Shown piece after piece: positions 1-48,099 of a stretch of 64,000 bases of DNA. The stretch comes from Cristatella mucedo (Eukaryota > Bryozoa > Phylactolaemata > Cristatellidae): the NCBI GenBank assembly GCA_009760855.2, contig WPIO01000051.1, positions 1,232,001-1,296,000 of the forward strand. Direction: 5' to 3'. The stretch's first letter is position 1, and each line of letters starts with the position of its first letter. The position numbers and the translations under genes were made by a program. Below the pieces are notes generated by a model. That model worked only from the letters and a program-made list of their open reading frames with translations, made no database searches and had not been told where the DNA came from.

Positions 1-1340
1 CTAGAAATAGCCCCAAATACTGTAGAAATCGGTTTGCATGTTTTTAAAATCGGAAACAAAAACCAAGGTGGTAGCATGCATGACTTACTGAAAATATTGC
101 TATCGCCTGGAAATCATTTTTCGGTGAAGTTGTACGGCTACAAGTCTATAAAAGGCTTAAATATTCGACGTCAAACTTGATCCTCAGTGTCCAAAAAGTT
201 CTGGTGGCAGCACTTTTCTTTTATTATTAAAGAGTTAAATCACACAAAATAAAAGTTAATTACAATAAAGCACGAATGAATGAAACGCTTAGTTGCAACA
301 TAAGTCGGTCCCGCTATGTCTTAGGTTAGCACTGCTACCGGCCAGCTTGGGTAACCTATTACAGAACCTTATCGGTTCATTTTGCATTTATCGTGAGAGA
401 AAGTGGGATTACTCACAACCTTTTATCAGCTGGACTTGATTTGCTTTAGCTTGTGGTCAAGAACCCTACTTTGTAACTAGCCAAGAGCTCAGTTTGTAGG
501 CCGACTAGTACACAGTTACGCCTGCCTTGTTTGGAGAAGATCTTCACGGCCATTTATTTGGCGTAGACTCCATGAGACATGCCAGTGAAAGGGAGAAAGA
601 GAGTTGACAAGTCTGCACATACGCAATCCCATTTTGCACGCACCAACGGCACTGAACCAGCACAAAACAGAAATATAACTTTCGGAGTGGACCCAAGAGT
701 GCGTCCAGGGGGATGAGCAGCTGCATTCATTGACAGGTTTTTAGTGTGCCTGTTTGCAGCAGGGCCTAACCATGAGAGAGCTCCTATCTGTCTGTCTGGA
801 GTACCAGAATTTTGACCAGCTTGATTGTTATGCGTGAAAGAGGATTGCCAAGCTATATTCTGAACTGGCTAAAAGCCTGATTTTGGGAAGGATACCAAGG
901 AGGCGTTTGAAGTCGTGAATACTGTTTTAACAATGTATAGTGGGTCAACTAGCTATAAATCCTTTGGTAGTCATTAAGCATGAATAAAACGAACAACTAG
1001 TCACAGGCAATTGCTACAGCCACCATCGAGGCTGTTGATAAGTAGCAACATCGATGCAAGGCCTATGTTGTGACACAACTAGCTCAACCACTGTTATACC
1101 ACAGATGCTGGCTTATTATTCAGAGAGGAATTGTGGTTTGTCTTATGTCTACCCTACCGGCATCTCAGGGCTCATCCATTCGTTCACACTTGACTAGCAC
1201 GATATATCCCAGTCCGAAAATAACGATGCCTTAAGCCATTTCAAGCGATCTTGGCTTCAGATTGACCAGAAATAGTATGCTACTGCCTCAGACGAAATGG
1301 ACTTGGAATTAGTAACTGCAGATGACAGTGACAAATCTCC
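1..1340. other. No recognised feature (probable NFYC intron)
   Basis: No reading frame, RNA gene or repeat that I recognise. Its place downstream of NFYC exon 2 and the absence of the remaining NFYC exons suggest it lies inside a long NFYC intron. Confidence 0.4.
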
Positions 1341-1355
1341 TTTGCTGTACAGAGT

Positions 1356-1648
1356 ATTATTAATAATAAAACACCTATTTAGGACAGCATTTAGTGGGTC
1401 CCTGTGATTTGTCCTTGATGTGCTTATGCGTGCTGACACTGTGCATGCTGCCACTAACCACATTTGCATGCTGACCCTGTGCATGTCACCCATAACCATA
1501 TTATTCATTTCGTTTGTTTTTTTAAGCATGATTTTACTTACCATTCAATTGCATTTCACTTTACAGCAAATGTAAAGCGCCTAGAGAGAGATTAAGTTCT
1601 CTGAGGGCGCTTTATCATGTGAATTATTATTATTATTATTATTATAAT
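1356..1648 (+). mobile_element. L2-B LINE, 3' tail only
   Basis: About 290 bp matching the 3' end of the family-B L2 elements seen elsewhere in the window. It starts in the last coding segment (AACACCTATTTAGGACAGC), runs through the untranslated region with the repeated CATGC motifs, and ends with the hairpin AAAGCGCC...GGGCGCTTT and an ATT repeat. It is a strongly 5'-truncated copy in the NFYC intron. Confidence 0.8.
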
Positions 1649-1659
1649 AAACTGCATGG

Positions 1660-2656
1660 CGACTAAAATGAGTAATTAAAGATCACATCTCTTTAAAGAG
1701 GTCCCAGGACTTAGGCCTACACTTTTATTATCCCGGGGTAGTTCCTTAAGTAGGATGGATAGCAAAGGCAGTCTACCCCAAAAAGATCTGGTTACTTCGA
1801 AAACAGCCTCACTCGGGACGACAGTAACAGAAAAGGTTGTTTTTAGCAGAACTTTCAAGGGACATTTTAAAGGAGTAAATGAGGTACTGCATAGAATCCG
1901 AGTTTTTTCACAACTATTGCTTAGAGAAAATGCTGATTTTGTATGAAAAGCTGTCGGCTCAAGCTGCAACTAGTAGGTTCTCAGAACCGTTAAAACATAC
2001 TGTGACCACAACATCGCAATTGGAGCAAAAATGCTTTTATGCAAAAACGGTGCTTGTGTAATACTGTGGTCAGATTTGTCAATTCGACGAGACTGTGCTT
2101 GACAAGAAAGACATGCCATGATTGCAGCTTTAAATGACAGTAAGGGTTGGAAAGAGCACAGAACCATTCTTTAATTGCACGAAAAAATAAAAATGATATA
2201 GATTATGGATTACATTCTTTCATATTATGAGGTGCCTGTGAGGAATCTAACCTCCGACCACAGCTATAAGTAGATATTTCCAACTTTAGCTGATTTGGAC
2301 AAGCAGCTGAATGTGGATTTCCACTGATAAATGAGAATAATATGTTCCCGATCCACGATATTAGTTAAATGATGGAGCAAAAATAAAGAGAAAGTATTGG
2401 CCCCTAAAAAGCCGGGGCCACAGTTATAGCCATTCACTACTAGAAACATTGACAAGCAGTATTCTTGGGCGATCTGAATGAAGAAATTTTTTACATGGTG
2501 ACTCATTAAATGGAACAATACTAGCATGTATCCTTTTGATTTGTAAATTTTTTTCAAGTCGGGACCTTGGTCAGCACTGCAGAATAAACGCAAGTTTTGC
2601 TTTGTGCAGCACGTTTAACATAATGGTTAGTCATTAGGTGTCTCACATAAGCATAC
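1660..2656. other. No recognised feature (NFYC intron)
   Basis: Intronic sequence downstream of NFYC exon 2. Several short open frames are present on both strands but none resembles a known protein or has convincing splice context. Confidence 0.35.
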
Positions 2657-2725
2657 CTTTACGTCTTCATCCAGCTTCATGATCTTCTTGATCCTAGCCA
2701 ATGGTAACTCCTGGTTTTTAAAATC
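2657..2725 (-). CDS. NFYC: NF-YC second coding exon, start of histone fold
   Basis: This 69-nt exon encodes 23 residues, [20 protein letters not shown] followed by DVK. This is the near-invariant start of the NF-YC histone fold (helix alpha-1 and loop), which pairs with NF-YB before NF-YA joins to bind CCAAT. The exon is flanked on the minus strand by the acceptor ending TAG at 2726-2728 and the donor GTATGC at 2651-2656; both edges are phase 0. The next exon, which should continue MISAEAPVLFAKAA in this family, was not found between 1 and 2650, so it is presumably outside the window. The match is strong despite the small size. Confidence 0.92.
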
Positions 2726-3849
2726 CTACGTAAAATAAAAACATGTTAATAATGCAATTTAAAAAATTGATACCAACATACCACAAAAGGGATTGCATTC
2801 GTATTCCTAAAATATTGATCCGAAGCAGCATCCCGACTAGCAGTGGCAGAGCCAAACTTTTCATCAAGGGGGTAAGACCTGCACAATTTTTATGTAGGAA
2901 GGGCAAGACCCGAAGATTCTCACGCAAGGGGAGGTTAGACAACCAATTAATAAAAAACTACAACAAAAATCATGATATTTATGCTCATCGAGTGGAATTA
3001 AGACACAATTTTGTCATTCGTGACGGTCGGGGGCGTAGGTATAGGTGGCAGTCCAGGTCACTACTCTGCTGTAGGGGGCCCCCTACAGTGGTACAGCCAT
3101 GGACGTCTGCCTGGCTCAAAGCCCCCTGGCTCCATCACTCACAACCAGTGCTGCTGGTAGCTGTAGAACCTGGGCTTAAGGCCGACATTCAAATACTTGA
3201 ATAATTAACTGCCTCCAAAATCCATGCTCTAATATTTCAAATTACTAACAAAAATGAACAGGTAAAACTGGAATTATATAGAAGATCTGGTCAGAAGCTA
3301 GGGTCTCGACCTTCCATCCATTGCTATCAATCTCCTCACTGAACAGACGACCCCCTCGGGTCACTTGCAACTCAAGCCTTCATAGCTAGCGTTCTAGGGC
3401 CATGCAAATGTCAGTCTAGCAGATATCGGGTCTTCAATGCCGGCAAGCCTATCAAAAGAAAACGGTAAAACCAAACTTCTGCAAGTACAAAACCTTATAG
3501 GCTTACAAAACCTTATAGCTGGATGGTGATGCTGCTGTGAGAACCTAAGAACATCATCATATACATATCAGCAGCTTATTGTCGGTACATTTACTCACAA
3601 AACAGTGACACAAGCTGCCGTAAGTTTTGCCACACCCACCCAACTATGGCTGCCTGGTCGACACCTGCTTAGTAGTTTTGAAATATACCCGGATTCCAAA
3701 CGAGTGAAATTGATGCCAAAATAAACATTGTTACTCCATACATGATTTATATTGCATGACAACCTTGAGAACGAGCGATAGAATCACTAATGAGAGTAGG
3801 ATGTGGCCCCTTCCCAATTAGCAATGTCTGCTTTTGGGCTGGCATGGAC

Positions 3850-3990
3850 TCAACAAGTTTCCAAGTTACAACCGTCGTGGGTTCGATTCCTGCAGCAGGC
3901 GATTCTTTATCGCCACTGCAAGCTGTGGTGACAGCCGTAAAGGCTCTTCTGTTGCTATACAAAACAGAGGCTGTTTAATCAGCTAGGATT
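3850..3990 (+). mobile_element. tRNA-derived SINE copy a
   Basis: Contains a Pol III B box (GGGTTCGATTCC, about 3879-3890), then the family body with GGCGATTCTTTATCGCCACT and the conserved end GAGGCTGTTTAATCAGCTA, followed by an A/T-rich tail. The A-box end is degraded. Related copies are at 21485, 23573, 23973, 28355, 36450, 36787, 39605, 48944 and 60130. It lies in the NFYC intron, antisense to the LINE-like sequence that follows. Confidence 0.7.
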
Positions 3991-4460
3991 TATTTATTTA
4001 TTTTATTTATCCGATGGTCATAATCCGACACAGAACCTCCAATCTTCGGTCGTCCAGTGGCTGTACTGCCATGCTCACTCAAGGCTTGGATCTTTGTCGG
4101 TTTCGAGAGCAGTAGAGCTTTCTTGGTTACCCTTGCCATAAGCACGTGTTCGTTAGGCCTTTGTATAGCTGTCTGATCACAGTGAATCGTGCCGGTGCCA
4201 AGCTCGAGTGGATTGGCATGGACTCGAGTGGGTGCAAAATGGACCTGCAGGCACTCCATTTTCAGGAGCCGATCATCCCTCTGGTAGAAGCCCGAAGGCA
4301 TTCAGATGCAAGCCGGTTCTACATCGTCCCTAGCACGGACATTTTCCGATTGTTATATCGGACAGCTTTCTCACTTATCCCCAGCTTCCATATGGTCTCT
4401 CGGTTGCTAACCTCCCCAAGATGACAAGACCACAGCTGGTCCCTCAGAAAATCCGTAAGC
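3991..4460. other. Unassigned repeat-like stretch in NFYC intron
   Basis: A stretch with a 103-codon minus-strand open frame (3990-4301) but no recognisable domain. It could be part of a diverged retroelement. I cannot name it. Confidence 0.25.
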
Positions 4461-4699
4461 CGGCCTCTGTTAGTCATAGCTTCATCAACTACACGCACAC
4501 TTCGACATAAATGGCCTATCGGCTGCGGCCAAGGTCAGCGGATGCCTGCCTTATTTCCCCAGTGTGCTAGCCTACGTATCAAGAAGATGCCACACCTTTT
4601 ATTACATGTAAAAGAAGCGTTTTATTTGGTGATAACAAGTACGGTGTCATCTCTCATAGGCTCAAAAAGGACAATTTATACAGAGCCAGAAAAGGCTGT

Positions 4700-4870
4700 G
4701 AAGACCAGGTGCATTTTAGCTTCTTTTTAAATATCAAGTTTATTTTCAAATGTTACGCCAGGGGATGTTTTGACATCAGTCGGGAGTGAGTTCCAGGTTT
4801 TTGGAGCACACAAACTAACGCATGGTCTCCGAAGGATTTGAGGTTGCCACATCGACTGACCATAGAAAGA
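4700..4870 (-). mobile_element. Diverged L2-B LINE fragment
   Basis: The reverse complement matches the C-terminal coding end of the family-B LINE, including the block GAGTTCCAGG...GGAGCA...AACTAA and GGTCTCCGAAGGATTTGAGG. It is an old fragment inside the NFYC intron. Confidence 0.65.
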
Positions 4871-5656
4871 TATGACCACCAGAAGGATTAGAATGCATGA
4901 CCCCAGGGCCCAGAAGCCATTAGAGTAATGACTGAACTACAGGAACAGACCACCAGATCGTTCCGCCGGTCTATGGAATTATCATAGTGAATTTCTAGTC
5001 CAGATATGGATAATCCTATCTCAGCTATCCATATCCAATCTCAGCTTAACAACTAATGCATTATCGATCTTCTCGTGAACTCACACTCGTTTTGCATAAT
5101 AGAGGTCAATCAGGCACCCTCGGTGTGTATAAACTTCAATATATTTGACAGACAATAGAACTCATGTGTAGGTTTTAGGCTGCATTTACATGATATCACT
5201 TTTGTAAAGGCCATATCTCAAACTAGCAAGATCATCAAAGGAATGTAAGGAAGAAGGCAAAGAGGATCAATTAGCATCTATGAGGGACCATAACGTGTCA
5301 ATATAGCTTTACACAGACAGCAGAACCCATCTCCAATAAATTTGTTTGATTTTGTCCTCTACTGCTGCAAATTAAAACAGATTTTGCATCAAGGTGCAAA
5401 CAACTCAATTTCAGGAAAAAAGGGCCACGGTAGCAATAGGCACAATCTAAGGAAAATCACGTGTACCATTACTGGTAAGACAGGCGGATCCGATATCCAC
5501 AAAATCGGGCTGAATAACAAAACTGAGCTCGGCAAAGAAAAATATTTGGCCCATAGATCATGACCATTACACTATCAGTAGCCTTGATGTACTGGCAAGG
5601 CAAGCGATCGGATACGACAAGCGATGCTATGCTAAGATTGCACGAAGGATCCTTAC

Positions 5657-5791
5657 CGGTCGGACAGTGGTCATATCTTCGGCAACTCTGGCCCAGAAAG
5701 TCTGAAGTGATGCTTGGGCTTCAGTTTGTGCAAGTGCCTCCGTGCTCCCTACGAAACCTTCACCGCCATCAGCCATGACGATCATGAACAG
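5657..5791 (-). CDS. NFYC: NF-YC first coding exon
   Basis: This is the first coding exon of the gamma (C) subunit of the CCAAT-binding factor NF-Y, a nuclear transcription factor. Translation from the ATG at 5776 gives 40 residues ending ASLQTFWARVAEDMTTVRP, which matches the segment just before the histone fold in known NF-YC proteins (human SLQSFWPRVMEEIRNL). The exon ends in phase 0 at 5657, followed on the minus strand by the donor GTAAGG. A second in-frame ATG at 5785 would add three residues. A possible acceptor at 5792-5793 suggests a noncoding 5' exon further right. The join to the next exon gives a gapless alignment with known NF-YC. The rest of the gene lies beyond the left edge. 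Confidence 0.88.
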
Positions 5792-6414
5792 CTGCACTAG
5801 CTGATTAAGGTGTACCTCAGTGGAAAATGAACAGCCGTCGAGCAGCTGGTTTGGCAAGTCGATAGGCTACAAAGAGCACAATGGAGATGACCGAGACAAG
5901 CCTCGAGTAGTATACTAGGGCACGGTCTTTTAATTAATGCTACTTGCCGGGAAGTGCAATATCAGAGTGTGGTGCTCGTATAAGTAGCCATGCTGCCGAG
6001 TCATGTGTAATGCAGGATTTTGCACAGCCTATGCTATAATAAGGGCATTCTAGACAGAGCATTGTCATATCTAGGAGTTTGTTAAAGGCGGCTGAACCTC
6101 CTAACACGAAGACTGAAAACTGACATTGCCTAAGCCAGCCTATCATAGCAGGGGTAGCATGCACCGAAAGGCTGTGCCACCTGTCTTAAGGAGCAGCAGC
6201 TTGGCAGAACCCCTTGCTAGCCCTTGCAATACACTACTAAGCACAGCACCCTGCAAGCATTGTTCTTTTAAATAGCTACAGCATGTTATAGTGTTTCAGA
6301 TCCGAGTCAGGCATTGCAATATCCAAGTAATCGAACCTGCACTTTGGTAGGAGGAAAAGAAGCAAATTTAAAATGTGGTTTTACTTGCAGATAATAATAT
6401 ACTTGATATAGCAA

Positions 6415-6480
6415 TTTCTCTTTTAGGCACTTTACATTTGCTGCAAAGGAAGCACGATCGAATGGTTAGTGGATTCATTA
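6415..6480 (-). mobile_element. L2-B tail remnant
   Basis: TCTTTTAGGCACTTTACATT and TTGCTGCAAAGGAAGCA match the reverse complement of the L2-B 3' untranslated end. It is a short, old remnant. Confidence 0.5.
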
Positions 6481-6836
6481 TGTTTTCCCCTTATTGCCTT
6501 TAATTATTATTTGCCATCATCCAATCTCAGTTTTTCTGACTAAAGCCTAAGTTTCACACGAGCAACACTCCAGCTGGCCTAACGACCTAACTCGTGCAAA
6601 GATATTTTTGCTAAATCTCATCGGATAAGTTCTAAAGTCCAGATTAGCCTTATCAAGTTCAACCAACAGCTACCGGAATCGCCAATCCTTCAAATGACAA
6701 ATATGCCGAAAGACAACCGGACAAGCTGCAACTACTGTGCGATGGTGATAGCAAAATTGAAGGCCAGAGATGCCGAGCTGTGGCAAGCATCGCCCTGTGC
6801 ATATAGATGGATGATCCTGGGTAAACGAGCGAACGT

Positions 6837-6921
<85 letters not shown>
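6837..6921. repeat. (CA)n microsatellite
   Basis: About 42 uninterrupted CA dinucleotides. The poly-Thr-His and poly-Cys-Val open frames across it are artefacts of the repeat. Confidence 0.97.
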
Positions 6922-6924
<3 letters not shown>

Positions 6925-7659
6925 AATGTGACGAGGTATACCTTGTCTCTTCAAGCCCTCCAGAGTCACCAGAAACGCAAAAGCAAGTCATACAAAGAGA
7001 GCTTTTCCTGAAGTCCAATCTGTTCCCTTAAAATACTAGCAAACGAAATCAGAGCTCGACAATTTCGAAGAGGACTACAAATCGAGCCATGAAAGCATTC
7101 GGGTGAAGGGGCTGCAAATCCAACTGATTTCGCCAAATTGAGAGCAGGCTGTGCCATCCACAAGTCGTCGATCACAAGCTATCACAGAATCTCGATGGCC
7201 TGACGAGTACTGGCACTTGTCGTTTTACCAAGTCATAGGTGCTAAGCATAGAATAATTAAATATCTGCATAGCGCCTAAAGATAACTACATCTCCATTAA
7301 GGCACTTTACATACGCCGGAAAGAAAAACATAGGGTGGCACTTGAAATCCCAGCATGAGCCATTTGCGGTCGGCATTCCAACGAAAGCTGCATGCAGCCA
7401 GCGAACGATCAGGTAGGTCGGACAAATTTTCTGTGCTAGAAAAAGTCAGTTCGCTAAGCCATGGCGACTTCTAGTGCAGCAATCGCGACCTAATGGGTCG
7501 AATAGGGCAGGTTTTACGCGGCTGTCGATGAGCCAGTTTAGCATAGGGGCCGAAATGAAAGGACTATATTAACTGAACATGCCCTAAAAACTGCACACGG
7601 GTACCTCAGCATGAGGGGTATGATACAATGATCGGACTTCTTGGAGGCAACTGGGCAAA

Positions 7660-8387
7660 CGGTCTGCATTGGCAGAGGGAAGCCGCTGCTGCAGCGAAGG
7701 AAAGTAGCTCAATTCAGGGTCGGCCTATATGCTGCAGTAAAGGTCGCGAATGGCGGAGGTTGAGTTCCTGTACTCGTCAAATTGGTTGGCGCACAACTCA
7801 CACGAGGCCAGTTCGTAGGGCAACGTGACCGGCACGCAACGCGCTCGAAAACCCGCGTGTACCGCGTAAACCTAGATTACGCGGCGCCGCAGCAAGCGTC
7901 GGCCAATGGTCTGCGGAGCACTCAGCTCCAATCAAAATGTTCACCGCATAGTCCCACCAATGGAAAACGCAGTTCTGTTGCCACGGCCTGCAGAGCGGGT
8001 GCGTAGCCCCGGCTGGAAGTACCGTCGTGGCGGTTGCATTGCTGCGCGCGCCAACTAACACTTACACGTAACAGCGTTCACGATGACCTTCGGGCCTAGA
8101 CCACAGAACACCACAATAATTGATCAAGAAATTCACCAATATGGCTGACGCGCACCCGACTTCGCATTTAGGACGTACCCATCCTTGCCTAAGCCCATCT
8201 ACCGACAATCACAGGAAGGTAATTTTTTTATATAAATAATATGAATTTCACTCAAATATACTGAAAACTTATTCAAATATATGGGAGTACCGCGTATGCC
8301 TATGACTTCCGCCTCCTAAGAAGACCGGAAGTTATCGCTCGGTAACCTGTGCTAGTCCTGGTGGCTGCCGTGGCTGTCGCTTGAAAA
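7660..8387. promoter_or_regulatory. Putative NFYC/CC2D1 bidirectional promoter with CCAAT cluster
   Basis: A GC- and CpG-rich block between two divergent genes. Forward CCAAT pentamers are at 7903, 7928, 7957 and 8136; reverse ATTGG is at 7668 and 7791. The 7903 site reads GGCCAATGG, a full match to the NF-Y consensus RRCCAATSR. The first three forward sites are 25 and 29 bp apart. AATATGGC at about 8139 resembles a YY1 site. No TATA box is evident. The CC2D1 start codon at 8388 has a good context (AAAAATGG). The promoter role is inferred from position and motifs. Confidence 0.5.
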
Positions 8388-44781
<36,394 letters not shown>

Positions 44782-45960
44782 AGTTGCTATAATTGCACGA
44801 CTGCACGATCGCTGCACACACAGCCTGCTACTGCCGTGCTGGGCTGACGATGTGCGCTGCAGTACTCTGACTGACAGTGTTGGCTTGTCGGTTGCACCAT
44901 GCAGCTGCTGAGGTCAGCCATGCGCCGGATGCGAGTCGCACCCGCTCGCTGGTGGCAGAAGGTTTCAGACTTCGGATCTTACCTTCGTGACTGTGGCGAC
45001 TGTCGCGGTGCGCTGCCTCTGCAGGAGAGGATTGGTGATGCTTGAAGTTTGGTGTGCTGCTCCTCCTTGTAGTGAGAGGGGCTAGCAGCCCTCTGACTAC
45101 ATAATCTCTTGTAGTGCAAACTGTTATGTTGCTTTCTGCAAATAACGTGTCTCCTTGACAAGCTTAAAAGTAACACAGCTACTTGACTGTGCATGCATGC
45201 ATGTAGAGTGATTAGAAGGTGGTTGCAATCTCAAGGCTCGTCAAGTTACACACTTCTAGCCGTTTGATGCATGAATTATGTGCGAATGTGCTAGGCTTTG
45301 TGGCTCAGTTGGCTAGCCATAGCCTAAATGTGCCACATTTCCCCAGTGCTTTAGCCATGATCTTAGTGATCTGGTGCAATTGAGCTGCCAGTTCATTGCG
45401 GTCTTTGTGCCTGCTCGACTGCACCTTTAATTTAAACAAGTAACTACGACTGCAGCTATGTGTAGCTGTCTATGACTATGTTGCGTGCTAGCACATGCCA
45501 GGCATGTGCTGTTACCTAGACACAGTATACAAATCAATTTATAGAATGCTTGTTATCTGCGAATAAATCAGTTGGCCATGGAAAATCACCCTGGTCAGAA
45601 ATCTTATTTTCCTGTAGTTGTCAGAGTGGCTTGGGATTACGAGAAAATGTACAAAGGAAGGCTGATTCAACAATATCACGTATATTTGTTGGTAGAAGGG
45701 TGTTAGCAGCAATCAACTTGCGTACCATGACCTTGAAGGTTTGCTTGCTGCAGCACTTCATTCCTCAACCTGGGGGCTGTGAAGTGCAAGTAACTCGCCT
45801 AAGGGCTAATAGGCCTCACAGCAAAATCTGCTTTACCGGTAGTTGTCACTTTGATATCTGCTTGCCAGTAAGTCTGCAGGAGCTGTCACTCACTATTAGG
45901 CCCTCCTTAATTCTCTTGCCCAGGCCTACTTCAAGGAAAAGGGAATACTTCTCGATCAGA
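44782..45960. other. CC2D1 3' flank
   Basis: Probable 3' untranslated region and intergenic DNA. Open frames are present (for example 45550-45969) but show no recognisable domain. Confidence 0.4.
45562..45567 (+). terminator. Candidate CC2D1 polyadenylation signal
   Basis: The first AATAAA I find after the CC2D1 stop codon, about 780 bases downstream. A non-canonical signal closer to the stop is equally possible. Confidence 0.3.
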
Positions 45961-45963
45961 CAA

Positions 45964-47425
45964 TTATAATAATAATGCACTTGATTAAGCGCCCTCAGAG
46001 AACTTAATCTCTTTCTAAACGCTTTACATTTGCTGCAAAGGGAAACGCGATTGAATGGTGAGTGATATCATGCTTGACAAACATAAATAACATGGTTAGG
46101 GGTGACATGCACAGGGTCAGCATGCAAATGTGGTTAGTGGCAGCATGCACAGTGTCAGCACTCATAAGCACATGAAGAACGAATCACAGGGACCCACTAA
46201 ATGCTGTCATAAATAGGTGTGTTTTTAAGTTCTTTTTTTTAATGTGGTCAAGTCAGGGGATGTTGTGACTCAAGTCGGGAGGGAGTTTCAGGCTTTCGGA
46301 GCATACGAACTAAATGCACGGTCTCCAAAGGATTTGAGGTTTGTACGAGGTATTGGTAAATTGTTGGATTCCGAGAGGCCGGTGATACGATGCTTGGCAT
46401 GGTGGGGGAGCAGATCTGACAGATAAGCTGGAGCCAAAGAATGAAGTGACCTAAAAGTGAGCGACAAAACCTTGAAGTCAATCCGTTGCCTCACTGGTAG
46501 CCAGTGCAGGTCGGCGAGAACTGGTGTGATGTGGCAACTGCCACGCTCACGACAGACAAGCCTAGCTACAGAGTTTTGCACCATCTGTAATCGCCTGATC
46601 GCACATGCCGGTAGGCCAGTGCTCAGTGAGCTACATAAATCAAGACGGGATGTTACAAATGCATGGACCAACTTAGACGTGGTATCCTTATCTAAAAAAG
46701 CCCGAATTTTAGCAATGTTACGTAGCTGAAAGTCGGTAGACTTGACTGTGGAGCTGATGTGGTCGTCTAACGAGAGGTCACTTTGGAACATGACACCTAG
46801 ATTTCGAGCTGATTCAACTGGAGATATGCTGGCAGAGCCAATTTTGAGCGCCAGCCTTTTCAATTTCTGAATCACACTTGAGAGAATTCGAGGTGCTCGA
46901 AGGCTGGGAGGGATCAAAGCAACGGTGCAACTGAGTGTCATCCGCATAAAAGTGAAAGCCTAGATTGTGCTTGGTAATCACATCAGCAAGAGGGAGTGTA
47001 TAAACCATGAAAAGAACCGGACCTAGCACGGAGCCCTGAGGTACCCCATATTTCAGAGGTACCTCGGATGGTCTTTGTCCATTCACATCAATACTCTGGA
47101 GTCTCCCACTAAGATAGCACCTGAACCATTGCAGAGCAGTGCCAGTGATGCCCAGGCGAGATGAGAGGCGCTTAGAAGAACTTTCTGATAGATAGTATAA
47201 AAAGCTGCTGAAAGATCGAGCAAGACAAGTAGAGACACTTAACTTATGTCTGCATTCCTAAGTAGGTCGTTGTACACCAGAAGCAATGCTGACTCTGTGG
47301 ACTGATTAGCTCTAAAGCCAGACTGGAACTTACTAGAAAGGTTTGAAGTTTCAAGATATGAGTTCAGCTGGTCCGACACGACCCGTTCCAGGATCTTTGA
47401 TAGGAATGGTCGAAGGGATACTTCA
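45964..47425 (-). mobile_element. L2-B LINE, 5'-truncated, frame broken
   Basis: Short (TAA)n tail and hairpin at 45964-46035, then the leftward coding region in pieces: 46288-46947 (C-terminal half) and 46814-47086 (motif B GVPQGSVLGPVLF and FYADDTQLH). The fragment at 47239-47484 carries PFLSKILERVV and FQSGFRANQSTESALL. A deletion removes the segment after the YADD block. Confidence 0.85.
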
Positions 47426-47429
47426 CATA

Positions 47430-48090
47430 GCACCATCTGCTCTTCTGACTTTAGCTGTTTAGCTATGCCACAAACCAGCCTCAAATCCCTGAGAGACAGT
47501 CAGGAGTGAGATCTTGGCTTGGGTAGAATGCAAACTAAAGCCACGGCTTACAAAGAATTTAAGATTGGTTCGAGGTAGATACTAAACGATTTCAGAGGAA
47601 GAGTAGGTGGTATGATGCCTGGCCCAATCTGGAAGCAGATCGGATAGGTAGGCTGGAGCAAGAGAACGGAGGTACCTAAAAGTGAGTGGCAAAATCTAAA
47701 AAGTCGATGCGTTATTTGACTGGAATCCAGTGCAGGTCGGCGAGAGGTGGTGTAATATGGCAACTGCAACGCCCACGACAGACAAGCCTAGCTGCAGAGC
47801 TCTGCACCAGCTGTGAGCATCTAATTGCATAGGGCCGGTAAACCAGCAAGCAGTGAGTTACAGAAGTCGATACAGGATGTCACAAATGCATGGACCAACT
47901 TGGATATAGTATCCTTGTCTAAGCAAGCCAAAATTTTAGCAATGTTACGAAGCTGAAAGTTAACAGAATTGGCTGTGAACCTGATGTGGTCGTCTGGTAA
48001 AAGGTGATTTTGGAGCAGAATGCCTAGATTTCTTGTAGATTCTACATGAGATATTATAGCAGAGCCTATTTTCAGCGTTAAAGGGAAATG
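47430..48090 (-). mobile_element. Older diverged L2-B LINE, with a small inverted piece
   Basis: A diverged family-B copy reading leftward from about 48090 to 47510, with blocks such as CCAGTGCAGGTCGGCGAGAG. It is preceded at 47430-47500 by a short piece in plus orientation (CTCTTCTGACTTTAGCTG...CCTCAAATCC). It abuts the younger copy at 45964-47425. Confidence 0.6.
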
Positions 48091-48099
48091 TCAAGAACA

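Larger units (their letters stand above)
5792..7620. other. Intergenic / NFYC 5' flank
   Basis: This lies between the NFYC start codon and the GC-rich promoter block. It holds a CA microsatellite and two possible L2 tail remnants. A noncoding NFYC 5' exon may lie here but cannot be pinned down. No protein-coding exon is recognisable. Confidence 0.35.

Noticed and set aside
6659-7011. Overlapping open frames on both strands rich in Cys-Val or Thr-His
   Set aside because: They are generated by the (CA)n microsatellite; no flanking coding signal.
45578-45706. 43-codon frame starting MENHPGQKSYFPVV
   Set aside because: Protein-like composition, but too short, with no domain and no splice context; I could not support it.
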